Shown here piece by piece: positions 50,671 through 58,039 of a DNA stretch of 64,000 bases. This DNA comes from Nitrospirota bacterium (GTDB lineage Bacteria > Nitrospirota > Thermodesulfovibrionia > Thermodesulfovibrionales > JdFR-88): positions 186,859 to 250,858 of the forward strand of contig JAKBYX010000002.1 in the NCBI GenBank assembly GCA_021840255.1, written 5' to 3'. The notes beneath the pieces were generated by a model. That model made no database searches. It saw nothing but the letters and a program-made list of their open reading frames with translations, and was not told where the DNA came from. The position numbers and the translations under genes are program-made. How positions within the stretch are numbered: the first letter of the stretch is position 1; each line of letters opens with the position of its first letter.

Positions 50671-51135
50671 ATGAAAATCCGTGTCCTGTCCGGCCTATTG
50701 TTTTTGTTTGTCCTTTCCGGATTGGCATATTCAAATGATTACAGCAGCGTCGTTCGGGTAAAGATCATTCTGAAGACCGGTAAGGCGGAAAATGGCCAGC
50801 CTATCCGGTATTTGAAAACGAAAGATCCGGAAATAACCGTTCTTGACGTTGTATTGCCGCCAGGGGCGGAGACGGGGTGGCATTTCCACCCGGTGCCGGT
50901 ATATGCCTATGTATTATCCGGAGTGCTGGAAGTAAAAATGGAGAAAGGAAAATCACGTTTTTTTAAAGCAGGAGACGCGATCATCGAACCCTTAAATACG
51001 CCTCACGACGGCTTGAACACCGGCAAAATACCAGTTCATCTGATCGTTTTTTACACCGGTGAAGCGGGCAAGCCGTATGTGACCAGGCTGCAGGGACGTG
51101 ATTCAATTAACGGGGGGGGATATGAAGGCCGGTAA
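50671..51135 (+). CDS. Exported cupin-domain protein
   Basis: The 154-residue product has a signal peptide (MKIRVLSGLLFLFVLSGLAYS). It contains one cupin_2 barrel: 'VVLPPGAETGWHFHPVPVYAYVLSGVLEVKME' with the metal-binding histidines and 'GDAIIEPLNTPHDGLNTG' with the second motif. Periplasmic cupins bind metals or small ligands; the ligand is unknown. ATG 50671 follows AAAGGGGG. The longer frame from 50617 is not protein-like. Confidence 0.8.
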   Translation: MKIRVLSGLLFLFVLSGLAYSNDYSSVVRVKIILKTGKAENGQPIRYLKTKDPEITVLDVVLPPGAETGWHFHPVPVYAYVLSGVLEVKMEKGKSRFFKAGDAIIEPLNTPHDGLNTGKIPVHLIVFYTGEAGKPYVTRLQGRDSINGGGYEGR

Positions 51136-51505
51136 AGCAACAGAGAAAGGAGACAAAGAAAAGCATCGGCATGTTTGATTATTCCGGCTCCAAAATTGAT
51201 TTTTTTGACAAAGGAAGTATCATGACAACCCCATAGCTGACTATGATGTATTTTTGTGGAGAATGCAGATGGGGTATTTTTTGCTGCAAAGAAATCCTTC
51301 CTGTAATAGGGCGATTGACAGGGAATAAGACCACTGCTTAGACTAATTCACGCGGACTTCTTGCACGTCACGAACGGAGGGGACATTTCGATAAATATGA
51401 GCCGATTGCCTGCCCGAAAAGGAGCGGATTAATGCAAACTGGCTATAATGCTTCTTTCGATTTTTTGAGTGGCGGTCTGCCGGGAAGGAAGATAGGAACT
51501 ATTTC
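51136..51505. other. Intergenic region, no gene seen
   Basis: 370 bp without a supported ORF. TTGACA at about 51315 with TTAGAC 17 bp later is a weak promoter candidate for the following small genes. Confidence 0.35.
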
Positions 51506-51760
51506 ATGAACTTCATTCATTTCCTGCGCGATAACCCCGCCATGGCATTCCTCCTGCTTCTGGGGCTCCTTATCGTGTCCAGTCCGTTTCTGGGTATGCT
51601 GTGTCGGGGGAAAAAGTCCGGGCGCAAGGTTAAGGGGCGTGTGGAAAAAGAACCGCCAACCACCCGCTTTATGGGAACGCAAATGGACTTGGCCATATTG
51701 TTTTTTGGATTATTGATGCTGCTGGCAGTGATAGCATGGGTAATAAAGGCGTTCTCATAG
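51506..51760 (+). CDS. Small two-helix membrane protein, hypothetical
   Basis: An 84-residue peptide with two hydrophobic segments (about residues 12-32 and 60-82) and a basic loop (RGKKSGRKVKGRVEKE) between them, so the loop is probably cytosolic. No family is recognised. ATG follows AGGAAGATAGGA at moderate distance. It lies 37 bp before the next small exported protein. Confidence 0.55.
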   Translation: MNFIHFLRDNPAMAFLLLLGLLIVSSPFLGMLCRGKKSGRKVKGRVEKEPPTTRFMGTQMDLAILFFGLLMLLAVIAWVIKAFS

Positions 51761-51797
51761 ATTTTTTAGATTTTTTTGCTTGGCAAGGAGAGTCAGA

Positions 51798-52169
51798 ATG
51801 AGAAGAGAATATCGCAGGTTTATCCCGGTCTTAACAATATTTTTTGTAGTCGTTTCAGTCGTTTGCTCTTATGCGGCGGCCAGCGCGGCTAAAAAGCAAG
51901 AGGTGGTAGCGGTTGGCATTATAAAAAAACAGGGAATCACGTCATATATGTATGGGACACACGTGTTGATCGATGCTAAAGGGCATACATTGTATGCCTT
52001 AAAAAGCGGCATCGACCTGGATAAGTACGAAAACAAGAAGGTAACGATCAAGGGTGATCTGATCAAAGGCTATCCCGCAGATAATGGGCCCGGCTATCTG
52101 AATGTAAGATCGGTTGAGCCGCCCCAAAAGAAATTTGAACGTGCACATTCAGGAGCCATATCAGAATGA
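51798..52169 (+). CDS. Small exported protein with OB-like domain, hypothetical
   Basis: The 123-residue product has a signal peptide (through about residue 30, 'FVVVSVVCSYAAASAA'). Its mature part resembles small extracytoplasmic OB-like domains: 'VVAVGIIKKQGITSYMYGTHVLID', 'TLYALKSGIDLDKYENKKVTIKGDLI', 'YLNVRSVEPP'. No specific function is recognised. ATG 51798 follows AAGGAG. The frame starts six codons earlier, but that start lacks a site. Confidence 0.6.
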   Translation: MRREYRRFIPVLTIFFVVVSVVCSYAAASAAKKQEVVAVGIIKKQGITSYMYGTHVLIDAKGHTLYALKSGIDLDKYENKKVTIKGDLIKGYPADNGPGYLNVRSVEPPQKKFERAHSGAISE

Positions 52170-52662
52170 GACACCTTGGAAATGTACTGGAAGAGGGCAT
52201 GAATATCGCTGCTGTAATGATGAAAGGCACGCCCCGGATGCATTTATTTTGCTTATTGCCCGCGATGTTCGTGGGAAAGGCGTAGCCTTCCACCCTAACC
52301 CTAGTTACCAAATTTCTCCGCAAGTAAAATAATGGGACTAAACAGAGCGAGTCCGATTGAATAATTTTTTGAAACGAATGGAGGATTATTCCCTTGCCGC
52401 TGCCTTTGTACTTAAAAGGTTTAATGCCGAAGGGACGGTATATCACTTGAAGTACACAAAACAGGCCCTGCCACAACTTATCGTAATTGACTTCCCTCTT
52501 GTAAAAAATATTTAAAAAACACGTGGTTGCTAATGAGAGCTTTTAAAAAGGGAGATTCTTTAATATAAAGTTTACTTTTTTTACTAAATAATATAAATTA
52601 GAATTAATCATTGATTGGAATTAGCAGTTCTAGAAACCCCCGAGGGCTGGAGGGCAAAAAAC
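52170..52662. other. Intergenic region with a short possible ORF
   Basis: About 490 bp, notably AT-rich at its right end, where a promoter for the toxin-antitoxin pair must lie (AATATAAATT near 52590). One small ORF at 52357-52515 is the only protein-like element. Confidence 0.4.
52357..52515 (+). CDS. Possible 52-aa peptide or gene fragment
   Basis: A TTG-initiated frame encodes a peptide with protein-like composition ('RMEDYSLAAAFVLKRFNAEGTVYHLKYTKQAL...'). The start has no clear ribosome-binding site. It may be a genuine small protein or the remains of a longer gene; no family is recognised. Confidence 0.25.
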   Translation: MNNFLKRMEDYSLAAAFVLKRFNAEGTVYHLKYTKQALPQLIVIDFPLVKNI

Positions 52663-52875
52663 ATGGCAAAGGTAATATCGACAAAGGTAGAGGAAAAAAC
52701 GGACGAAGTCCTAGAGGCTATGGCTGAGGAACTCAGTGTTTCAAAAAGCTGGATAATCAACCAGGCCCTTAAACAGTATATAAGCCGGTACGATGCTCAA
52801 CTCTCGGATTTGCGCATTGCGTCTATAGGTGAAACCGTGGACCACGAGGACATAAAGAAGGAATATGGCCTATAG
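52663..52875 (+). CDS. RelB/CopG-like antitoxin (ribbon-helix-helix)
   Basis: The 70-residue protein has the ribbon-helix-helix pattern 'AKVISTKVEEKTDEVLEAMAEELSVSKSWIINQALKQYI', followed by an acidic tail that would wrap the toxin. ATG 52663 follows GGAGGG; an upstream TTG in frame at 52615 has no support. It overlaps the toxin gene by 11 bp, the classical antitoxin-toxin order, and probably autoregulates the pair. Confidence 0.82.
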   Translation: MAKVISTKVEEKTDEVLEAMAEELSVSKSWIINQALKQYISRYDAQLSDLRIASIGETVDHEDIKKEYGL

Positions 52876-53122
52876 GATCCAATGGGACGTGCGGGCTTAC
52901 AAGGAATTGAAGAAGCTCGACAACCAAAATGCTATCAGCATCCTTAATGCTGTGACCAGACTGGTTGATGATCCGTCAGCCGACTGCAAGCCCCTGGAAG
53001 GGAAATTTAAGAACAAATACAGGCTCCGTGTTGGTGACTACCGCGTCATTTACTGGATAAAAGAAGATGAAAATACGATTTTTATTATTGCCGTGAGGCA
53101 TAGGAGAGAAGCGTATGACTGA
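52865..53122 (+). CDS. RelE/ParE family toxin
   Basis: The 85-residue protein fits the RelE fold: 'YRIQWDVRAYKELKKLDNQNAISILNAV', 'PLEGKFKNKYRLRVGDYRVIYWIKEDENTIFIIAVRHRREAYD', with the C-terminal Arg/His/Tyr residues that in RelE cleave ribosome-bound mRNA. RelE-like mRNA interferase is more likely than ParE gyrase poison, but the two are hard to separate by eye. It overlaps the antitoxin and lies 200 bp upstream of the GT-STAND gene. Confidence 0.85.
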   Translation: MAYRIQWDVRAYKELKKLDNQNAISILNAVTRLVDDPSADCKPLEGKFKNKYRLRVGDYRVIYWIKEDENTIFIIAVRHRREAYD

Positions 53123-53322
53123 TTTTTAATCAGATCGATGGGGGTGTCGATTATTTGCCCGAAAGATCTATCTTTAAAATAATTCCTACCAGTTTCGGGC
53201 ATCAAAATCTGGAAAATAGCCGCTTTAAGGAGTCGTTTTTTTATTTTAACCCCGCTCCCTTTATGGGATTTTTGCCTTGACGGGAATTTGATAAAAAAGG
53301 CAAAATTCCTGCGGGGGTAAGA
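53123..53322. other. Leader of the GT-STAND gene with alternative hairpins
   Basis: No gene. Two mutually exclusive hairpins are possible just before the ATG: TTTTGCCTT (53270-53278) with AAGGCAAAA (53297-53305), and GGAATTT (53283-53289) with AAATTCC (53303-53309). A GGGGG ribosome-binding site follows. Confidence 0.35.
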
Positions 53323-56300
53323 ATGCACACGCTAATCGCATTTGCCACGCAATGGGGCAGCAAATATGGTGGCATCAATAGCTTTAACCAGGATTTGCTG
53401 AGTGCATTTGGTGTTGCTTACAACTTGAATGCGCAAACTATCTGCGTTGTTGCAAGCGCCTCTCCAGAAGAAATCAAATCCGCCTGGGATGAGCATCATG
53501 TAAAATTGGTGGCTCTGCCTTACCCTCCGCAAGACAAACTGCTATCAGCCGTTCAGGCGCAGGCCGCCATTGATGAGCTAAAGCATCAAGGAATCAGTTT
53601 TGATCCGGTTCAAACGGTCTGGCTTGGGCACGACCTCATCAGTGGCGGGGCCGCTATTGAAGCCGCAAAGCTCGCTGGCGGACGGTCGGCCCTGATTCAT
53701 CATATGAGTTATGATCAGTACGAGTCTTTTGCTGAAAACTCTCAAATCGCCTACGAAAAAAAACAGAGACAGGCCGCTCTTTTTAAACAGGCCGATATTA
53801 TTTTTGCGGTTGGCCCTCTGCTAAGAGATGCTTTACGTGACCTCTTAACCGGATCAAGGCCGATTCATATGCTAATTCCGGGTCTGGCTGAAATAGAACC
53901 TCAAAGAGCCCCGCTGACTTTTACAGCATTTTTGAGCGGCAGACTTAGTAATGATGCGGCGCGCATTAAACAAGGCCAATTGGGTATTGCAGCTTTTGCG
54001 CGTGCCCATTATGAGGCGCTTGAAAACGGAATGCCAGAAAACCTGTGTGCAAATCCGAAGCTGGTCTTGAGGGGTGTGGATTTCGAAACAACAGCGGATA
54101 AATCTTCATTGGCAAGAGAATCGGATACTGAAACCGAGCTTAAAAAATTTGCAGAAGAATATGCACAGAGTGTTATCAATTTGCATGTCTTGCCATATAC
54201 ACAAGATCGGAAAATGCTGAATGCTGATTTGAGCGCCTCGAGTGTAGTCTTAATGCCTTCATGGCACGAAGGCTTTGGATTAGTAGCATGGGAAGCGATT
54301 GCAGCGGGTGTGCCACTGATCATTAGCAAGAATAGCGGGGTCTATCGTTTACTGGAAGAAACGCACCCCGGTGCAGGACCAGGGTGTGTATACATGATTC
54401 AAGTGCGAGGTGCGGTCTCCGAACCGTACTTTCATCAGGAAGACTTGAAGTCTGTAATATCTGCACTGAAAACGATTGCCAACAATCCCGACAAAGCCCG
54501 GCAACGCGCAAGTGAATTGAGAGGCATGTTTGAAAACTATACCTGGTCAGCTTGCGCTGAACAGGTGAACAAAGCCTTCGAATGGCAATTGCAAAAAGGC
54601 AGTATTTCAGTAGCTGCGCCGGGCTCTGTTGAACCAGTCCCAGATGATATGCCTCCGTCTTCAACTGATTCGCCTATTCAAATACCCTCGAAACGATGGA
54701 AAGCTGGAATCGGTATGGCCGATAGTCAGTTATTGCGCGCCGAAGAAGAAATGGTGCCCTTTGATCCAGCCAGGCAGCCGGATTTAGATATTTTGAACGA
54801 ATGGATTGATGATAAGCAAAGGCCTCTGGCTATACGCTTGATTACGGGTGCAGGAGGACTTGGTAAAACGCGACTGGCATTGGAGCTGTGCCATCAACGT
54901 TTGGCCACCGGCTGGAAAGCTGGCATGTTGAAAACTGAACTGGAAGCCAAGGACATGTCTAATGGATGGCAAGTCTTGCAAAAACTAGATAAGCCGATTC
55001 TTATAGTTATTGATTATGCCGAAACTCGTCAATCAGTTCTGTTAGCACTGATCAAAGCTATGCCGCCACCGGAAAAATTAACCCAGCCAGTAAGAGTATT
55101 ACTGCTTGCTCGTGATGGGGGGGAGTGGTGGGATAACCTGCCTAGTAAAGACAGAGAGTGCGAACTGCTTTTGAGCGGTTATGCTACTACGGGCCCTTTT
55201 TCTTTGCCTGCATTGCATAATACAGAGCAGGATAGAGAGCAGGCTTACAAACAGGCATTGCACTGCTTTGCTGAAGCTTTAGGCGTAACTGCTCCCGACA
55301 TTACACCTAAGTTATCGGATGAACATTTCGGGCGGCCACTATATTTACAAATCGCGGCACTTTTGGCTCTTTATGGCGAAAGCCCAACATCTGCGGAGGG
55401 TCTGACCAAAGCACTTCTAAATCATGAGCGCCGATATTGGAGAGGATTACTTTCTAATGTTATCCCGGCTGAACCTGAGCAATATGCACAGCAATTATTG
55501 GCACTAGCTACCCTTGCAGGTGGATTTGCAAGACCCAAAGATGCTTCATCATATTGGAGCCAAGCATATGGGCAAAATCTTGGTGGGGCAGAATTTAATT
55601 CTCTGTTCAGGGCGCTCGCTCAGCTTTACCCAGGTAAGCAGGGTTTGCAAGCAGTACGGCCAGATCTTTTAGGAGAGGCTTTGGTATCGAATGCCCTGCT
55701 TCAACCCGAATCAGCAAACCTGCTTGATGCTGTCATGGGCAGTTCATCAACGCAGGTTATCCGCCGCAATGCGATGACTATACTTGCCCGTCTATCCAGT
55801 TACCGCATGGACTTGCATGAGTCCTTAGTGGAAGCTTTAGCGCGTAATTTTTCGAATTGTGCGCAGGATTTAGTTGCAGTGGCCATCGAAACCTCTGGTC
55901 TCATGCCAGCATTGGCTGAGATAGCATTTAATAGACTGACTCCTGATTACAAAAGCCGGGTTGCCGGTTTGTTGCGTCCCTTAATCCTCGAAGAATCGGT
56001 TCAGCTTGCAAGGTTGAATTGTTCCGTCGCCGGTTATTTGGCAGAAAAAGCACATAAGAAACAACTCAAAAAAAACAGTGTTGATCATCTTGCAGCTTAT
56101 GCTGCTGCGTTGGGAAATTATTCTGTAACTTTGAGCCGTATCAGGCATGAGCAAACTGACTCTTGCGCTTTAGAAGCTCTTAAACTCTATGAACGATTAA
56201 ACGGCATTGATCGTCAACGATTTGAGGCTGATTATGCCACCTCATTAAGCAACTACGCAGGTGATTTAAGGGAAGCCGGGCAAAGCGAGAGGGCGCTGGA

Positions 56301-57615
56301 GTATGCGCAGAAGTCTTTGGAGATCAGGGAACGACTTGCCCAGAAGAACGCTAATCGGTACGAACCTGATTATGCTGTGTCATTAAGCATCTACGCAATC
56401 CTTTTAAGCGCCCTGGGGCAAGATGAGAAGGCCTTAGAGTATACACAGAAGTCTTTGGAGATCATGGAACGACTGGCCCAGAAGAACCCTGACCGATACG
56501 AACCTGATTATGCCATGTCATTAAGCAACTACGCAAGTGAATTAATGCATATGGGGCAAAGTGAGCAGGGACTGAAGTATTCACAAACGGCTTTGGAGAT
56601 TCGGGAACGTCTGGCGAAGAATATCCCTGACCGGCATGAACCTAATTATGCGCAGTCATTGGTCAATTATGCAGCCCTTTTGAGCGACTTGGGGCAAAGT
56701 GAAAAGGCGCTGGAGCACGCACAGAAGGCTTTGGAGATTATGGAACGACTGGCCCAGAAGAACCCTGACCGGTATGTACCTGCTTATGCTATGTCATTAA
56801 GCAATTACTCAGCCCTATTAAGCAACCTGGGGCAAAGCGAGAAGGTGCTGGAGCACGCACAGAAGGCTTTGGAGATTAGAGAACGACTGGCCCAGAAGAA
56901 CCCTGACCGGCATGAACCTGATTATGCTACGTCATTAAGCAACTACTCAACGGATTTAAGTGATGTGGGGCAAAGCGAGAAGGCACTGAAGTATGCACAA
57001 AAGGCTTTGGAGATTCGGGAACGTCTGGCGAAGAATATCCCTAACCGGTATGAACCTGATTATGCTTTGACACTAGGCAACTATTCTATCAGGTTAATTG
57101 AGGCAGGCAAAAATGAGGAGGGGTTGAACAAGGCGCAGAAAGCTTTGGATATTCGTAAACGACTGGCACGAAAGAATCCCGCGCGGTTTAGTGAAGATAT
57201 GTTTTCAAATATTTGTTCTGTATTCTTCCTTAAGTGGTTATATCAGCCGTCTTATGAGTATTCGGATTTAGAGGACTTGAGATCGATACCATCAACTATT
57301 TCGCAACGTCGCAGGCCACTTTTGTTGCTATACAGCAACTTTGTTCAGGCCTGTTTATCTGCGGATCAGGCCATTCGCACAGAGGCTTTTAATCAGGTAT
57401 TATCCAATCGGGAAAATCTATCCGTAGTAGATAAAAAATTGGCGGAGGCTTATTGGTCATGCGCGGCTGCGTGGTGTGCTGTTTTCGCGCCAGACTTAGT
57501 TTCGGAATTAGATTGGAAGGCGAACTGGCAGGAATTTATTAACCAACGTCATGGATGGATGCCGCATTGGATGAAAGAGGTGGCCGAACGCCTAGGTTTT
57601 CAGTGGCCTTCCTAA
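53323..57615 (+). CDS. GT4 glycosyltransferase - STAND NTPase - TPR fusion protein (1430 aa)
   Basis: Four parts are visible. Residues 1 to about 420 form a GT-B glycosyltransferase of the GT4 type, with 'SKYGGINSFNQDLL' at the N-terminus and the E-x7-E motif in EGFGLVAWEAIAAGVPL (Glu316, Glu324). After a Pro/Ser-rich linker comes a STAND-type P-loop NTPase: Walker A GAGGLGKT (about 509-516), Walker B 'ILIVIDYAE' (559-567) and 'VLLLARDGGEWW'. A helical region follows, then seven 46-residue TPR units (966-1287) and a tail. STAND-TPR proteins are oligomerising sensors in signalling and phage defence; an N-terminal glycosyltransferase as effector is unusual. Base composition is more AT-rich than core genes nearby. 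It lies between a RelBE pair and a tRNA terminator. Function is inferred only. Confidence 0.85.
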   Translation: MHTLIAFATQWGSKYGGINSFNQDLLSAFGVAYNLNAQTICVVASASPEEIKSAWDEHHVKLVALPYPPQDKLLSAVQAQAAIDELKHQGISFDPVQTVWLGHDLISGGAAIEAAKLAGGRSALIHHMSYDQYESFAENSQIAYEKKQRQAALFKQADIIFAVGPLLRDALRDLLTGSRPIHMLIPGLAEIEPQRAPLTFTAFLSGRLSNDAARIKQGQLGIAAFARAHYEALENGMPENLCANPKLVLRGVDFETTADKSSLARESDTETELKKFAEEYAQSVINLHVLPYTQDRKMLNADLSASSVVLMPSWHEGFGLVAWEAIAAGVPLIISKNSGVYRLLEETHPGAGPGCVYMIQVRGAVSEPYFHQEDLKSVISALKTIANNPDKARQRASELRGMFENYTWSACAEQVNKAFEWQLQKGSISVAAPGSVEPVPDDMPPSSTDSPIQIPSKRWKAGIGMADSQLLRAEEEMVPFDPARQPDLDILNEWIDDKQRPLAIRLITGAGGLGKTRLALELCHQRLATGWKAGMLKTELEAKDMSNGWQVLQKLDKPILIVIDYAETRQSVLLALIKAMPPPEKLTQPVRVLLLARDGGEWWDNLPSKDRECELLLSGYATTGPFSLPALHNTEQDREQAYKQALHCFAEALGVTAPDITPKLSDEHFGRPLYLQIAALLALYGESPTSAEGLTKALLNHERRYWRGLLSNVIPAEPEQYAQQLLALATLAGGFARPKDASSYWSQAYGQNLGGAEFNSLFRALAQLYPGKQGLQAVRPDLLGEALVSNALLQPESANLLDAVMGSSSTQVIRRNAMTILARLSSYRMDLHESLVEALARNFSNCAQDLVAVAIETSGLMPALAEIAFNRLTPDYKSRVAGLLRPLILEESVQLARLNCSVAGYLAEKAHKKQLKKNSVDHLAAYAAALGNYSVTLSRIRHEQTDSCALEALKLYERLNGIDRQRFEADYATSLSNYAGDLREAGQSERALEYAQKSLEIRERLAQKNANRYEPDYAVSLSIYAILLSALGQDEKALEYTQKSLEIMERLAQKNPDRYEPDYAMSLSNYASELMHMGQSEQGLKYSQTALEIRERLAKNIPDRHEPNYAQSLVNYAALLSDLGQSEKALEHAQKALEIMERLAQKNPDRYVPAYAMSLSNYSALLSNLGQSEKVLEHAQKALEIRERLAQKNPDRHEPDYATSLSNYSTDLSDVGQSEKALKYAQKALEIRERLAKNIPNRYEPDYALTLGNYSIRLIEAGKNEEGLNKAQKALDIRKRLARKNPARFSEDMFSNICSVFFLKWLYQPSYEYSDLEDLRSIPSTISQRRRPLLLLYSNFVQACLSADQAIRTEAFNQVLSNRENLSVVDKKLAEAYWSCAAAWCAVFAPDLVSELDWKANWQEFINQRHGWMPHWMKEVAERLGFQWPS
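56218..57183 (+). repeat. Seven tandem 138-bp repeats encoding TPR units
   Basis: Units begin at 56218, 56356, 56494, 56632, 56770, 56908 and 57046, each exactly 138 bp; a degenerate eighth begins at 57184. Long blocks such as the codons for ALEIRERLAQKNPDR are nearly identical at the nucleotide level between units, indicating recent duplication or homogenisation. Each unit encodes one kinesin-light-chain-like TPR of 46 residues. Confidence 0.9.
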
Positions 57616-57651
57616 AAATAAAAAAGGCAAACTGGTTTTGCCCAGTTTGCC
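57615..57651 (-). terminator. Intrinsic terminator of the tRNA-Leu/tRNA-Arg transcript
   Basis: GGCAAACTGG (57626-57635 on the plus strand) and CCAGTTTGCC (57642-57651) form a perfect 10-bp stem. Read on the minus strand it is followed by TTTTTTATTTTT, so it ends the tRNA transcript. Its T run touches the stop codon of the GT-STAND gene. Confidence 0.75.
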
Positions 57652-57725
57652 CTGCCTGGAGGGACTCGAACCCTCAACCTCCAACTTCGTAAGAGAGGCG
57701 CTCTATCCAATTGAGCTACAGACGC
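57651..57725 (-). tRNA. tRNA-Arg(ACG)-like, with irregular stems
   Basis: The D-arm (GCTC...GAGC), a TTACGAA anticodon loop and a perfect T-arm (GAGGG-TTCGAGT-CCCTC) identify it as tRNA-Arg(ACG). However, the two outermost acceptor pairs do not form, the anticodon stem has two internal mismatches, and there is one extra base between D-arm and anticodon arm. No CCA is encoded. It may be a degenerate copy. Confidence 0.55.
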
Positions 57726-57739
57726 GATTGCCTTAAAAA

Positions 57740-57823
57740 TGCCGAAGGGGGGATTTGAACCCCCACGAGGTTTCCCCCACTAGACCCTGAACCTAGCGCG
57801 TCTGCCAGTTCCGCCACTTCGGC
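57740..57823 (-). tRNA. tRNA-Leu(CAG)
   Basis: Seven-bp acceptor GCCGAAG/CTTCGGC, anticodon stem-loop CTAGG-TTCAGGG-TCTAG with CAG, a long variable arm (GTGGGGGAAACCTCGT region) and a normal T-arm. CCA is not encoded. It is cotranscribed with the Arg-type tRNA downstream. Confidence 0.92.
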
Positions 57824-58039
57824 TAGGCATTATATTATCATCTTTCGGTTAGGCAGGTAAAGAGAGGCATTTCTTACCCCTTGTCTATATGGGGGCTGCG
57901 CCCCCATACCCTCTCAAAAAAGTCATTTAAGGAGCCAGCAAAGGGCCAATTCTTCCGTTTCGTGCGGCTGCTCCCAAAAGGATCAAAGGGGTGGAAGGGG
58001 GGCAGTCGCCCCCCCTTCTATTTTATCCGCCGAGTTTTG
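57824..58039. other. Intergenic region with two GC hairpins
   Basis: TATGGGGGCtgcGCCCCCATA (57888-57908) and GAAGGGGGGC/GCCCCCCCTTC (57994-58018) are strong stems; neither has a clean T run. The second lies just after the clpB stop on the minus strand and probably protects or ends that transcript. No gene is supported. Confidence 0.5.

Noticed and set aside
52114..52332. 72-codon frame after the small exported protein
   Set aside because: It begins inside that gene in another phase and lacks a start site; composition is not protein-like.
56218..57183. CRISPR array
   Set aside because: The 138-bp repeats are contiguous coding units in one reading frame without spacers, encoding TPR helices.
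52170..57615. Prophage or integrative element with integrase
   Set aside because: No integrase, transposase or phage structural gene is seen, and no flanking direct repeat of the tRNA 3' end was found by eye; acquisition is only suggested by composition and context.
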